Below are positions 44,125-53,051 of a stretch of DNA of 64,000 bases, piece by piece. The stretch comes from Anaerobacillus alkalilacustris. Lineage in GTDB: Bacteria > Bacillota > Bacilli > Bacillales > Anaerobacillaceae. Location: the NCBI RefSeq assembly GCF_001866005.1, contig NZ_MLQR01000001.1, positions 597,106 through 661,105 on the forward strand. The letters run 5' to 3'. A model generated the notes under the pieces. That model was not told the DNA's origin. It did not search any database and saw nothing but the letters and a program-made list of their open reading frames with translations. Every line of letters begins with the position of its first letter. Position 1 is the first letter of the stretch. Made by a program: the position numbers and the translations under genes.

Positions 44125-45150
44125 ATGAGTACATTAAAAATCGGAGTTATTGGTTGTGGAAGTATCGCAAAACATCGTCACCTTATGGAGTATGCACAAA
44201 ATGATCAAGTAGAAATTGTTGCTGTGTGTGACATTGTAAAAGAACGTGTAACTGAGTTTGCAGAGTTATACGAGGCAAAAGCTTATACAAATTATGAAGA
44301 TTTACTAGCAAACGAAGATATTGATGCAGTAAGTGTTTGTACACCAAACTACTTGCACGCACCGATTTCAATCGCTGCATTAAATGCTGGAAAACACGTT
44401 TTATGTGAAAAGCCAATGGCAACTTCAAAAGAAGACGCAGAAGAAATGATTCAAGCTGCAGAAGCTTCAGGTAAAAAACTAATGATTGCTCATAATCAAC
44501 GCTTTGTCCCTGCTCATCAAAAAGCAAGACAATTGATTGAAAAAGGTGAGTTAGGAAAAATTTATAGCTTCCGTACGGCTTTTGGTCATGGTGGGCCAGA
44601 AGGATGGAGTGCAGATGGAGCAGATAGCTGGTTCTTCAAAAAAGAAGAAGCTTTTATTGGAGCTATGGGTGACCTTGGGGTTCACAAAACAGATTTATTA
44701 CGCTTCATCTTAGGTGAGGAATTTGTTGAAGTTGGTGCCTTTGTTGAAACAAGCGCGAAGGAAAATGCTGATGTTGATGATACAGCGGTTTGTGTACTGA
44801 AATCAGAAAGCGGCATTATCGGTACGTTAGCAGCAAGCTGGTCGTATGTTTCACAAGAGGATAACTCAACAGTTATTTACGGTGAAAAAGGAATTATGCG
44901 CCTACTTGACAACCCAGTAGATTCTCTAATTATTCAATATCAAAATGGCGAAGTTGCCAAGTATGAATTAGGAAAAATGCAAACGAATGAGGCTGGTGGC
45001 CAAACGTCTACAGAAGTTATTGATCGCTTTGTAAATTCGATTATTAATAATGAAGAATCACCAGTATCAGGTGTAGAAGGATTGAATTCTCTACAAGTCG
45101 TACTAGCCGCACTTGAGTCACAAGAAACGAAGAAAATCGTTAAGATCTAG
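44125..45150 (+). CDS. Gfo/Idh/MocA family oxidoreductase
   Basis: Cytoplasmic NAD(P)-dependent dehydrogenase, 341 residues. Rossmann motif IGVIGCGSIAKHRHL; family motif CEKPMATSKEDAEEM; catalytic-domain segment GAMGDLGVHKTDLLRFILG with its conserved His; the cofactor region SVCTPNYLHAPI. It follows the ThuA gene by 12 nt with GGAGTGGG as ribosome site. The pair repeats the ThuA/oxidoreductase pair at 1130-2952, but this enzyme is only distantly similar to that one (for example it has HNQRFVPAHQ where the other has GFSYRYTPAF). The substrate is probably a sugar, cyclitol or glycoside oxidised to a keto form (inference). Confidence 0.9.
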   Translation: MSTLKIGVIGCGSIAKHRHLMEYAQNDQVEIVAVCDIVKERVTEFAELYEAKAYTNYEDLLANEDIDAVSVCTPNYLHAPISIAALNAGKHVLCEKPMATSKEDAEEMIQAAEASGKKLMIAHNQRFVPAHQKARQLIEKGELGKIYSFRTAFGHGGPEGWSADGADSWFFKKEEAFIGAMGDLGVHKTDLLRFILGEEFVEVGAFVETSAKENADVDDTAVCVLKSESGIIGTLAASWSYVSQEDNSTVIYGEKGIMRLLDNPVDSLIIQYQNGEVAKYELGKMQTNEAGGQTSTEVIDRFVNSIINNEESPVSGVEGLNSLQVVLAALESQETKKIVKI

Positions 45151-45163
45151 AAACTAATAGACA

Positions 45164-45190
45164 TCGATAGTGAGAACTTCTCACTATCGA
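45164..45190. promoter_or_regulatory. Near-perfect palindrome between operon genes
   Basis: TCGATAGTGAGAA and TTCTCACTATCGA are complementary over 13 bases around a single C. No T-run follows. It may act as an mRNA stem-loop adjusting expression between oxidoreductase and isomerase genes, or as an operator. Confidence 0.55.
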
Positions 45191-45238
45191 CTTGATTAAT
45201 AGAATAATGACGAATGATAAAATAGGAGGTTTATTGCG

Positions 45239-46207
45239 ATGAAATTAGGAGTATTTACAGTATTATTTTCGCAAAGTAATTTTGAGGAAATGTTAGATAT
45301 CGTTCAAAAAGCAGGTGTTAATGCGGTAGAAATCGGTACAGGATGTTATCCAGGAAATGCTCATTGTAATCTTGATGAGCTATTAGAAAGTGAAGAGTTA
45401 CGTAAAGATTATTTACAAAAAATAGAATCTCGTGGTATCCAAATTAGCGCATTTAGCTGTCATGGTAACCCGATTTCACCGGAAAAGTCATTTGCAGAAG
45501 AGTCACATGAAACATTACTGAATACAATTAAACTAGCTAACTTAATGAATGTCCCTGTTGTTAATTGTTTCTCTGGAACAGCTGGTGATCATGAAGAAGC
45601 AAAATATCCAAACTGGCCAGTAACACCATGGCCAAATGAATTTGGCGATGTGTTGAAGTGGCAATGGGAAGAAAAATTGATCCCTTATTGGAAAGAAGTT
45701 GGACAGTTCGCCGAAGACCATAATGTGAAGATTGGCCTAGAACTTCATGGTGGGTTTTTAGTGCATACGCCATACACGCTTTTAAAATTAAGGGAAGCAA
45801 CATGTGACGCGATCGGTGCTAACCTTGATCCGAGTCATCTTTGGTGGCAAGGCATTGATCCAGTAGCAGCAATTAAAATTCTAGGTAAAGAAAATGCGAT
45901 TCACCACTTTCACGCAAAAGATACGTACATTGACCAAGAGAATGTCAATATGTACGGATTAACAGATATGCAACCTTATGGGGAAGTACAAACAAGAGCA
46001 TGGACGTTCCGTTCAGTAGGGTGTGGTCATAGTATCCAAGAGTGGTCAGATATGATCAGTGCATTACGCACTTATGGATATGACTATGTTGTCAGTATTG
46101 AACATGAAGATCCACTTATGTCGATTGAAGAAGGCTTCCAACGAGCAGTAACAAATTTAAAATCAGTCATCATTGCAGAAAAACCTACGGATGCGTGGTG
46201 GGTGTAA
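45239..46207 (+). CDS. Sugar phosphate isomerase/epimerase family TIM-barrel protein
   Basis: AP-endonuclease-2-like TIM barrel, 322 residues, cytoplasmic, metal dependent in this family. Seen: KLGVFTVLFSQSNFEEMLDI at the N terminus, VNAVEIGTGCYPGNAHCN, ISAFSCHGNPI, VNCFSGTAGDHEEAKYPN, the metal-site segments GLELHGGFLV, NLDPSHLWWQ and HHFHAKDTY, and near the end YVVSIEHEDPLMSIEEG. AGGAGGT precedes ATG. The stop lies 25 nt before the preferred start of the next oxidoreductase. Such barrels next to Gfo/Idh enzymes act on keto-sugars, inositol derivatives or in oxidative glycoside cleavage. Which applies here cannot be told from sequence. Confidence 0.88.
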   Translation: MKLGVFTVLFSQSNFEEMLDIVQKAGVNAVEIGTGCYPGNAHCNLDELLESEELRKDYLQKIESRGIQISAFSCHGNPISPEKSFAEESHETLLNTIKLANLMNVPVVNCFSGTAGDHEEAKYPNWPVTPWPNEFGDVLKWQWEEKLIPYWKEVGQFAEDHNVKIGLELHGGFLVHTPYTLLKLREATCDAIGANLDPSHLWWQGIDPVAAIKILGKENAIHHFHAKDTYIDQENVNMYGLTDMQPYGEVQTRAWTFRSVGCGHSIQEWSDMISALRTYGYDYVVSIEHEDPLMSIEEGFQRAVTNLKSVIIAEKPTDAWWV

Positions 46208-46232
46208 AACTTACGTAAGGGGAGTGGATAAA

Positions 46233-47285
46233 ATGGGAATGAAACTTGGTATTATCGGTTATGGCGGCATGGGCTATTGGCATGGTGAATATGCACCACG
46301 TGCTGGAGTTGAAGTAGTTGCCGCTTATGATGTTGATCCAAAACGCTTAGAAATGGCGAAAGACAATGGTATTGAAGCTTATGATAATTTAGATGAGTTT
46401 TTAAAACATGATGGAATGAATTTTGTCGTCATTGCCACACCAAATGACGTTCATAAAGAATTAACGATCAAATCAATGCACGCAGGTATGCATGTCATGG
46501 TAGAAAAACCCGCAACGATGTCAGTGGCTGACTGGGATGATATGGTGGCTGAAAGTGAGAAAACGGGTCAGATTTTAACGGTTCACCAAAACCGTCGTTG
46601 GGATAAAGATTACAATGTGATGCGTAAAGTTGTCGAAGAAGGAAAAATCGGTGAAGTTTTGTCCATCGAAAGTCGTGTATTTGGAACAGGTGGAGCGTTC
46701 TTCGGTTGGCGCAGTTTTCCTGAATATGGTGGCGGCATGATTTTGGATTGGGGCGTCCACCTCTTTGACCAATTATTAGGTATGTACCCTGATATTAAAG
46801 TAACAAATGTTTATGCGAAACTAATGACTGTACTTGATCAAAAAGTAGACGATTATTTTAAAGTAACACTTACATTGGAAAACGGTCCGTTACTACATGT
46901 AGAAGTAGGAACGTATGCTTTCTATAAGCTACCTCGCTGGTATGTTATCGGAAATGAAGGTACATTACAAATTGATGATTTTGATTGTGAAAAGGGTGGC
47001 TATATGAAACCACGTTATACGGATACGCCAGTCGCTGAAGTAGTTGTCATGACATCTGCAGGTCCAACCCGTATGATGGCGCCTCGACCACCAGAAACAA
47101 AGGAAGACTTCCCACTACCAGAAGTAGAAACTGATTGGACAGAACTTTACCAAAATTTAGTGGGTGTAATGGAAGGAAAAGAGGACTTGATTGTCAAGCC
47201 GCATCAGGTTCGTAGAGTACTAGAATTGATCGAAGTCATCTTCCAGTCAGCTGAGGAAGATCGTTCAATAGAGGTACGTATTTAA
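46233..47285 (+). CDS. Gfo/Idh/MocA family oxidoreductase, second enzyme of the operon
   Basis: NAD(P)-dependent dehydrogenase, 350 residues from ATG 46233, which follows AAGGGGAGTGG; upstream in-frame starts inside the previous gene are rejected. Rossmann motif KLGIIGYGGMGYWHGEYAP; family motif VEKPATMSVADWDDM; GGGMILDWGVHLFDQLLGM carries the catalytic-domain His. The VHQNRRWDKDYNVMRK segment is typical of a broad sugar-dehydrogenase group. It ends the ThuA operon; a terminator follows at 47327-47376. Two different oxidoreductases in one operon suggest an oxidation and a later reduction step (inference). Confidence 0.9.
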   Translation: MGMKLGIIGYGGMGYWHGEYAPRAGVEVVAAYDVDPKRLEMAKDNGIEAYDNLDEFLKHDGMNFVVIATPNDVHKELTIKSMHAGMHVMVEKPATMSVADWDDMVAESEKTGQILTVHQNRRWDKDYNVMRKVVEEGKIGEVLSIESRVFGTGGAFFGWRSFPEYGGGMILDWGVHLFDQLLGMYPDIKVTNVYAKLMTVLDQKVDDYFKVTLTLENGPLLHVEVGTYAFYKLPRWYVIGNEGTLQIDDFDCEKGGYMKPRYTDTPVAEVVVMTSAGPTRMMAPRPPETKEDFPLPEVETDWTELYQNLVGVMEGKEDLIVKPHQVRRVLELIEVIFQSAEEDRSIEVRI

Positions 47286-47326
47286 TATTTTAGATTTATT
47301 AGTGAAAGAAATTTATTTATACTAGA

Positions 47327-47376
47327 AGAAAGGATCCTATAATCAAATTTAAAAAGATTATAGATTCTTTCTTTTC
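47327..47376 (+). terminator. Terminator after ThuA/oxidoreductase operon
   Basis: AGAAAGGATCCTATAATC and GATTATAGATTCTTTCT pair with one mismatch and a bulge around an 11-nt loop, followed by TTT. Confidence 0.75.
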
Positions 47377-47423
47377 AGTGTTTTTACGATTTTAAATAAT
47401 GAAAATTTAGGAAAAGGACTGAT

Positions 47424-48395
47424 ATGGAAATGGCAGAGAAATGGTTGGTTGGTGTTGATATTGGTGGAACGACGATTAAACTAGCGTTTATTAGTGAAGC
47501 TGGTGAAATCATGACAAAATGGGAAATTGACACAGATAAAAGCAATAATGGACAACAAATTCCTACTGATATTGCGAAAGCTATTCAAACAAAATTAATA
47601 GAACTAGATCAACAGAAAGAGAAACTAATTGGAATTGGGATCGGTGCACCTGGTCCAGTTAACTTTCATGATGGATCAATCGAAGTAGCTGTAAATTTGG
47701 GGTGGAAAAACTTCCCTCTGAAAGCGCTTCTTGAGCAAGAACTTGGCTTACCTGTCGTTGTTGACAATGATGCGAATTTAGCAGCACTAGGTGAAATGTG
47801 GAAAGGTGCCGGAGAAGGAGCGAACGATTTAATTTTTGTCACATTAGGTACAGGTGTTGGTGGCGGTATTATCTCAAGCGGGAAGATCGTACACGGAATT
47901 AATGGGGCTGGTGGTGAAATTGGCCATGTAACATCAGTGATAGAAGGTGGAGCACCGTGTAATTGTGGGAAAAAAGGCTGTCTTGAAACCATTGCATCTG
48001 CAACAGGTATTGCTCGATTAGCAGTAGAAGCGATTACTTCTACGGAAACACCTAGTCAATTAAGAGAGTTATACAATGAGCAAAAGAACTTAACAGCAAA
48101 ACAAGTACTAGATGCTGCAAGAGAAGAAGACGAGCTTGCAACAAAAGTTATTGATCAAGTAACACTTCATTTAGGGTTAGCGTTAGCAAATTTATCTAAT
48201 GGCTTAAATCCAGAAAAGATTGTTATTGGTGGTGGTGTTTCTAAAGCGGGAGATACAATTCTACAACCAGTGAAAGAACAATTTGCTCGCTTTGCATTCC
48301 CTAGAGTGTTAGATGGGGTAGAAATAACAATTGCAACAATCGGTAACGACGCAGGTGTCATTGGTGGCGCTTGGTTAGCAAAAACAAGTTTTTAA
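47424..48395 (+). CDS. glcK: ROK family glucokinase
   Basis: Phosphorylates glucose with ATP, cytoplasmic, 323 residues, the usual ROK glucokinase length. ATP-binding motif WLVGVDIGGTTIKLAFI; catalytic Asp in VVVDNDANLAALGEMWKGAG; GTGVGGGIISSGKIVHG; zinc-binding motif CNCGKKGCLETIAS; second ATPase motif KIVIGGGVSKAGD. AAAAGGA lies before ATG 47424 (ATG 47430 also possible). It stands between terminators as a single gene. It would trap the glucose released by the alpha-glucosidase and amylases of this region. Confidence 0.9.
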   Translation: MEMAEKWLVGVDIGGTTIKLAFISEAGEIMTKWEIDTDKSNNGQQIPTDIAKAIQTKLIELDQQKEKLIGIGIGAPGPVNFHDGSIEVAVNLGWKNFPLKALLEQELGLPVVVDNDANLAALGEMWKGAGEGANDLIFVTLGTGVGGGIISSGKIVHGINGAGGEIGHVTSVIEGGAPCNCGKKGCLETIASATGIARLAVEAITSTETPSQLRELYNEQKNLTAKQVLDAAREEDELATKVIDQVTLHLGLALANLSNGLNPEKIVIGGGVSKAGDTILQPVKEQFARFAFPRVLDGVEITIATIGNDAGVIGGAWLAKTSF

Positions 48396-48445
48396 TCTCC
48401 CAAAAAACATTAACGATTGCCGATTTAATCCCTTAATATACGACA

Positions 48446-48480
48446 GAAAGCATATCTACCCGAGATATGCTTTCATACTT
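48446..48480 (+). terminator. Terminator after glucokinase
   Basis: GAAAGCATATCT and AGATATGCTTTC form a perfect 12-bp stem with a 5-nt loop, followed by ATACTTT. Confidence 0.8.
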
Positions 48481-48513
48481 TATTTAAGTAATTAAAAGTA
48501 GGAGGTCATTTCA

Positions 48514-50313
48514 GTGGTTAAGACAAGCATAAGAAATAAATTGATCGTCCTATTATTGTTAGTAACCATTGTCCCATTTGGTAGCGCTATTTTAGTTACA
48601 TATATATATACGAAGGAATCGTTAAACGATCAAGCTATTCAAACAAATCTCAACCTTCTTTATCAAGGAAAAGTAAATATCGAAGGTTATCTAAATGAAC
48701 TAAACAACCATACATTATCGATTTATAGAAACGTAGATTTCATGAATCATTTAAAAATAAGTCCTTATCCAGTTGACTATTTAGCACAACGTGTAACAAG
48801 CAGTGTAATACTTACAATGTTGTATGCAGATGAAGATATACAACGAGTTTACTTGTCACATTTAGAAAGTAATAGTTTGGTCACAGCTTCTAGACGTTCT
48901 TCCGTTTCTTACTTTGAAAATGTTAGTGACCCTAATTATGAAAATAACTTATTAGCTAAAGCCAGTCCTTTTAACCTTTATATTGAATCGATCGATAATA
49001 CAAAATTTAAAGATACAGTAAACTCTTTTACATTACACCGTTCTATCGTTAATGTTCCATCAAGTGATGTCCTAGGGTTTATTTCATTAGAAGTTACACC
49101 CGGAAAGATTTGGGAGTTGAGTAAGCATTTGTATGATGAGAAGAAAGAGGAATTTTATGTTTTAACACCAAAAGGAAGTTTTATATTTAATTCTCATAAA
49201 GGTGTTTACAGTGAAACTGAAAATGAAATTTGGAAGGATAAGCTTTTAGAAGCCCCAGATGTGAGCGGATTTTTTGAATGGGATGATGACAATTTTCATG
49301 GTGTGATAGTATATGAGACACTTCCAACTCCAATAGGGGGATGGATGTTAGTAAAACGTCTTCCGTATCATACGTTACATGAAAGAGCTTATGGTGTGGC
49401 TATGATTAATATTATCTTTGGGGTAATTGGTATTTTCATTGCTGTTTTAGCAACATTGTTTGTTTCATATAAAATTACTTCACCAATTAGAGTCCTTGTC
49501 AAAAACATTCGCCAAGTCGAAAAAGGAAATATGCAGGCACAATTCCAATCCCTAGGTAATGACGAAATTGGTGTACTAGGTGAACGATTTAAAAATATGA
49601 TGGAACGAATTAATCAGCTTATTGATCGAGAATATAAGCTTGAATTAGAAAACAAAACAAACGAGTTAAAGGTGCTACAATCACAAATAAATCCTCATTT
49701 TTTATATAATACACTTCAATCAATTGGAACGATGGCTCTGAAAAGTAAGAATAAAGAAGTTTACTCTGCGTTAACTGACCTTTCCCAGATTATGAGATAT
49801 GGCATGAATACAGATGAAGGAGTTGTTCTTCTAGTAAAAGAGGTTAATTATATTAAAGCCTATTTACTGTTACAAAGGCAAAGATTTGGTGATGATTTTG
49901 AATATATACTAGACGTTGAAGAAGATGTCTTAGATGTAAAGGTACCAAAAATGACTTTACAACCAATCATTGAAAATTACTTTAAACATGGATTTCATAC
50001 GAATGATGGAGTTGGAAAACTAATACTCAAGTGTAAACGGGAAGAAGATTATCTACTAATAAAAATTCGTGATAATGGAACAGGAATTTCGAAAGAACGC
50101 CTCAGTGAAATTGTTCATCATTTAAATGCAGAGCACAACCGTGGGCGGGAAGAAAAAAACATCGGATTAAAAAATGTATACATGCGTTTGAAACTTTATT
50201 ATTCAAACAAGGCTACGTTTGAACTTCAAAATTTAGATGAAGGCGGCTTCCTTGTAACAATGAAGCTCCCACTTGAAATAGGAGGGATCAGAGATGAAGG
50301 CAATCATCGTTGA
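48514..50313 (+). CDS. YesM-type sensor histidine kinase 3
   Basis: Membrane sensor kinase, 599 residues, starting at GTG 48514 (AGGAGGTCA upstream). Membrane segments near 11-31 (LIVLLLLVTIVPFGSAILVT) and about 300-322 (IIFGVIGIFIAVLATLFVSY) flank a sensor domain that is quite different from kinases 1 and 2. HAMP: SPIRVLVKNIRQVEKGNMQA. Phospho-acceptor His395 in SQINPHFLYNTLQSIG. HATPase boxes: LQPIIENYFKHGF, RDNGTGI, NIGLKNVYMRLKLYY. It overlaps its regulator by 20 nt. The pair sits upstream of an ABC importer, the classic arrangement for YesMN-controlled sugar uptake. Confidence 0.93.
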   Translation: MVKTSIRNKLIVLLLLVTIVPFGSAILVTYIYTKESLNDQAIQTNLNLLYQGKVNIEGYLNELNNHTLSIYRNVDFMNHLKISPYPVDYLAQRVTSSVILTMLYADEDIQRVYLSHLESNSLVTASRRSSVSYFENVSDPNYENNLLAKASPFNLYIESIDNTKFKDTVNSFTLHRSIVNVPSSDVLGFISLEVTPGKIWELSKHLYDEKKEEFYVLTPKGSFIFNSHKGVYSETENEIWKDKLLEAPDVSGFFEWDDDNFHGVIVYETLPTPIGGWMLVKRLPYHTLHERAYGVAMINIIFGVIGIFIAVLATLFVSYKITSPIRVLVKNIRQVEKGNMQAQFQSLGNDEIGVLGERFKNMMERINQLIDREYKLELENKTNELKVLQSQINPHFLYNTLQSIGTMALKSKNKEVYSALTDLSQIMRYGMNTDEGVVLLVKEVNYIKAYLLLQRQRFGDDFEYILDVEEDVLDVKVPKMTLQPIIENYFKHGFHTNDGVGKLILKCKREEDYLLIKIRDNGTGISKERLSEIVHHLNAEHNRGREEKNIGLKNVYMRLKLYYSNKATFELQNLDEGGFLVTMKLPLEIGGIRDEGNHR

Positions 50314-51889
50314 TGATGAAAAACATGTTCGAGAAGGTTTGATGTTATTAGCAGATTGGGAAAATCATGGAATCGAAACGATTTTTGAAGCCTCAGATGT
50401 AGAAGAAGCAATAGAGATCATTTCAAAGCATAAGCCTGAAATTATTTTTACTGATATGAACATGCCTAAACGAGATGGGATCGATCTATTAAAATGGATC
50501 CATACTTCAAAATTAACTTGCAAAACGATTGTTGTTAGTGGATATGATGATTTCCATTATATGAGGAACGCAATTGCGTGCGGGAGCTTTGATTATATAT
50601 TAAAACCTATTCAAGAAGAAGTATTAAATGAAACACTAGTTAAAGCTGTACGTCAATGGAAGGAACAAAATCAAGACCGATTATCAACGATCGAGAATAA
50701 TAAAGTGATGAATGAGGTAAAGCCATTATTCTGGGATTATTTATTATCTGGAACTTTGGATAAATCTAACCTATCTATTCGGGCAATTGAACAAATAGAA
50801 AAAGACTATAAGATTGATGTTTCTTCTTCCCCAATCACCATTGCTTTAATTTCAATGAAAATGATCATTCAAAAAAAGTATCAAGATGATGTCGATTTAG
50901 CTTACTTTTCATTATTAAATATTTGTAATGAGGTTTTACGTAAGCATAATATGGGAATGGCTTTTCGGAACATGAATAAGGAAGAAGAAATCGCCCTACT
51001 TTTATGGAAAGAATATAGAATGAAGGAAGTTTTAGAAGAAATATGTACGATGATCTACCAATGTACTGCGGTTCATTGTTCAATTGTTGTAGGTGATTCA
51101 TCGTTAAAAGTGAATGAAACTTATGATTCTGCTCTTAATATACTATTCCATTTAAATTTATTAGAGAATAATAAAAAAGTTGTGTTAAAAGAAAAATTAA
51201 TAACTAAATCATTTTTTCATTTCTTAGATTATTCCGAGGAAATTAAATGGGCTTTACAAAGCGGAAGCACCGAACAAGTTGGGGTAATTTTAGAACGTAT
51301 CTATCAATTATTTGAAAAAGAAAACTATATTTCATTAGAACAAATACAAATTTGGGAAAATCAATTTGAGCTATTAAAAGATCACTGGTTAAAAGAATAT
51401 GAAATTCATAAACGAACCGAATTGTATCTGGGAAGGGATTATTGGAACGAATATGGATATTTTTCATTTTCTAAATTTAAAGAAGAGAAGAGAAAAGAAT
51501 TTTATGATTTGATAGAAACTGTGTTTAATGTTCAATTTAAAAAAGAAAAATCCAGTGTTGAAATGATAGAAGAGTATATTAGAGCAAACTATGAAAAAGA
51601 CATTAAACTTCAAGACATCGCAGAGCGTTTTTATTTAAGTAGAGAATATATTTCAAGAAAGTTTAAACAAGAATATCACGAGACGATTACAGATTACCTC
51701 ACAAAAATTCGCATTGAAAGAGCAAAAGGGTTATTAGAAAATCCTTATTTGAAAATATATGATATTGCAGAGGCTGTCGGCTATCAAAACGATAAATATT
51801 TTATTAAAGTATTTAAAAAATTAGAAGGTATGACACCGAACGAATATCGAAGCCAAATACGATGTCTGACACCGAAAATGGACAAATGA
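50294..51889 (+). CDS. YesN-type response regulator 3 (receiver plus AraC domain)
   Basis: 531 residues. The receiver shows MKAIIVDDEKHVREGL, phospho-acceptor Asp54 in IIFTDMNMPKRDGIDLL and DYILKPIQEE. A long middle region follows. The C-terminal AraC domain shows IKLQDIAERFYLSREYISRK and IYDIAEAVGYQNDKYFIKVF, then GMTPNEYRSQ. GGAGGGATCAG precedes ATG. Probably activates the importer at 52113-55253, whose promoter carries a palindromic site of different sequence from the AAGACACT modules (51980-52030). A terminator follows. Confidence 0.93.
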   Translation: MKAIIVDDEKHVREGLMLLADWENHGIETIFEASDVEEAIEIISKHKPEIIFTDMNMPKRDGIDLLKWIHTSKLTCKTIVVSGYDDFHYMRNAIACGSFDYILKPIQEEVLNETLVKAVRQWKEQNQDRLSTIENNKVMNEVKPLFWDYLLSGTLDKSNLSIRAIEQIEKDYKIDVSSSPITIALISMKMIIQKKYQDDVDLAYFSLLNICNEVLRKHNMGMAFRNMNKEEEIALLLWKEYRMKEVLEEICTMIYQCTAVHCSIVVGDSSLKVNETYDSALNILFHLNLLENNKKVVLKEKLITKSFFHFLDYSEEIKWALQSGSTEQVGVILERIYQLFEKENYISLEQIQIWENQFELLKDHWLKEYEIHKRTELYLGRDYWNEYGYFSFSKFKEEKRKEFYDLIETVFNVQFKKEKSSVEMIEEYIRANYEKDIKLQDIAERFYLSREYISRKFKQEYHETITDYLTKIRIERAKGLLENPYLKIYDIAEAVGYQNDKYFIKVFKKLEGMTPNEYRSQIRCLTPKMDK

Positions 51890-51916
51890 TCGAAGTGGCC
51901 GTGTGGATTGGACATT

Positions 51917-51956
51917 TTTAAGAGGAGATTAGGAGAAAGGCTATTCTCCTCTTAAA
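51917..51956 (+). terminator. Terminator after two-component system 3
   Basis: TTTAAGAGGAGA and TCTCCTCTTAAA form a perfect 12-bp stem with a 16-nt loop, followed by TTTTG. Confidence 0.8.
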
Positions 51957-51979
51957 TTTTGAATGTTTTTGAGTGATAG

Positions 51980-52087
51980 ATAAAGGTGTACATTATTGAT
52001 CTGTAAGAGGTCAAAAAAGTGCACCTTTATAGTCAATCCTGTTACTATTCTCAACCCCTAGTTATTTATATAATGAAAGCGTAATCA
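51980..52087 (+). promoter_or_regulatory. Promoter of ABC importer 3 with palindromic activator site and cre box
   Basis: ATAAAGGTG (51980-51988) and CACCTTTAT (52022-52030) are perfect inverted repeats. TATAAT is at 52069-52074, with a weak -35 17 nt before. The palindrome ends about 40 nt upstream of the -10, much as AAGACACT does in the six modules (42 nt). The cre box ATGAAAGCGTAATCA (52073-52087) matches the consensus perfectly and overlaps the -10 and start point. Confidence 0.65.
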
Positions 52088-52112
52088 AAATATTGTGGGT
52101 GGTGAAAGTAAC

Positions 52113-53051
52113 GTGGAAAAAATGTTGGAAGTAAATTTGAAAACGAATACAAAAACTGAGACGACATCTAAAAGTAGAGTTAAGTTGAAAAAAATAGTAA
52201 GCTATGCTGCTTTTGTTGGACCGGCTCTTTTATTCTTTATTGTTATTCAAATTATTCCATTTATTATGGGAGTTTACTATTCTTTTACATCTTGGAACGG
52301 AGTTAGTTCAGTCGTTGAATGGGTAGGTTTTGACAATTATAAGCGAATTTTTACAAGTGATGAGAGGTTCTTTAACTCCTTCATGTTTACAACCAAATTT
52401 ATGTTCACAGCAGTTGCAATTAGTAACATAATAGGCTTTACTTTAGCGTTAATATTAAATGCTGCTTTGAAAACGAAAAATATATTACGTACAGTATTTT
52501 TTCTCCCAAACGTAATCGGCGGACTACTACTAGGATTTATTTGGCAGTTTATTTTTGTTAGAGGGTTTGCGGCAGTAGGTGATTTAACGAACATTGCATT
52601 CTTTCAAAAAGCTTGGTTAGGTGATGCCGATACAGCTTTTTGGGGAATTGTCATTGTATTTGCTTGGCAAATTAGTGGCTATATGATGATTATTTATATT
52701 GCAGCCCTACAAGGTGTTGATCACTCTTTAATAGAAGCGGCTAAAATTGACGGTGCGAATGCTTTTACTACACTTACAAAAGTGATTATTCCGTTAATTC
52801 TACCGGCGTTTACAATCTGTTTTTTCTTAACGATTTCAATGGCGTTTAAAATCTTTGACCTTAACTTGTCACTTACGGGCGGGGGACCATTTAACTCGAC
52901 ACAATCGGTTGCAATTAATATTTATCAAGAAGCATTTACAAACAATAATTACGGATTAGGGACAGCTAAATCAATTTTATTCTTCCTAATCGTAGCAATT
53001 GTTACAACGATACAAGTTATGTATACGAAGAAGAAGGAGGTTGAAGCGTAA
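52113..53051 (+). CDS. Sugar ABC transporter permease (MalF type), importer 3
   Basis: Integral membrane permease, about 312 residues, six membrane segments after a Thr/Lys-rich N terminus. EAA motif: IEAAKIDGANAFTTLTKVII. GTG 52113 is favoured because GGTGGTGA lies 7 nt before it; GTG 52095 and ATG 52122 are other in-frame starts. Its stop overlaps the next ATG by one base. Belongs with the permease and SBP that follow. No ATPase nearby. Confidence 0.9.
   Translation: MEKMLEVNLKTNTKTETTSKSRVKLKKIVSYAAFVGPALLFFIVIQIIPFIMGVYYSFTSWNGVSSVVEWVGFDNYKRIFTSDERFFNSFMFTTKFMFTAVAISNIIGFTLALILNAALKTKNILRTVFFLPNVIGGLLLGFIWQFIFVRGFAAVGDLTNIAFFQKAWLGDADTAFWGIVIVFAWQISGYMMIIYIAALQGVDHSLIEAAKIDGANAFTTLTKVIIPLILPAFTICFFLTISMAFKIFDLNLSLTGGGPFNSTQSVAINIYQEAFTNNNYGLGTAKSILFFLIVAIVTTIQVMYTKKKEVEA

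Noticed and set aside
44183..44527. 114-codon minus-strand open frame
   Set aside because: Antisense to a well-supported oxidoreductase; low-complexity Leu-rich translation.
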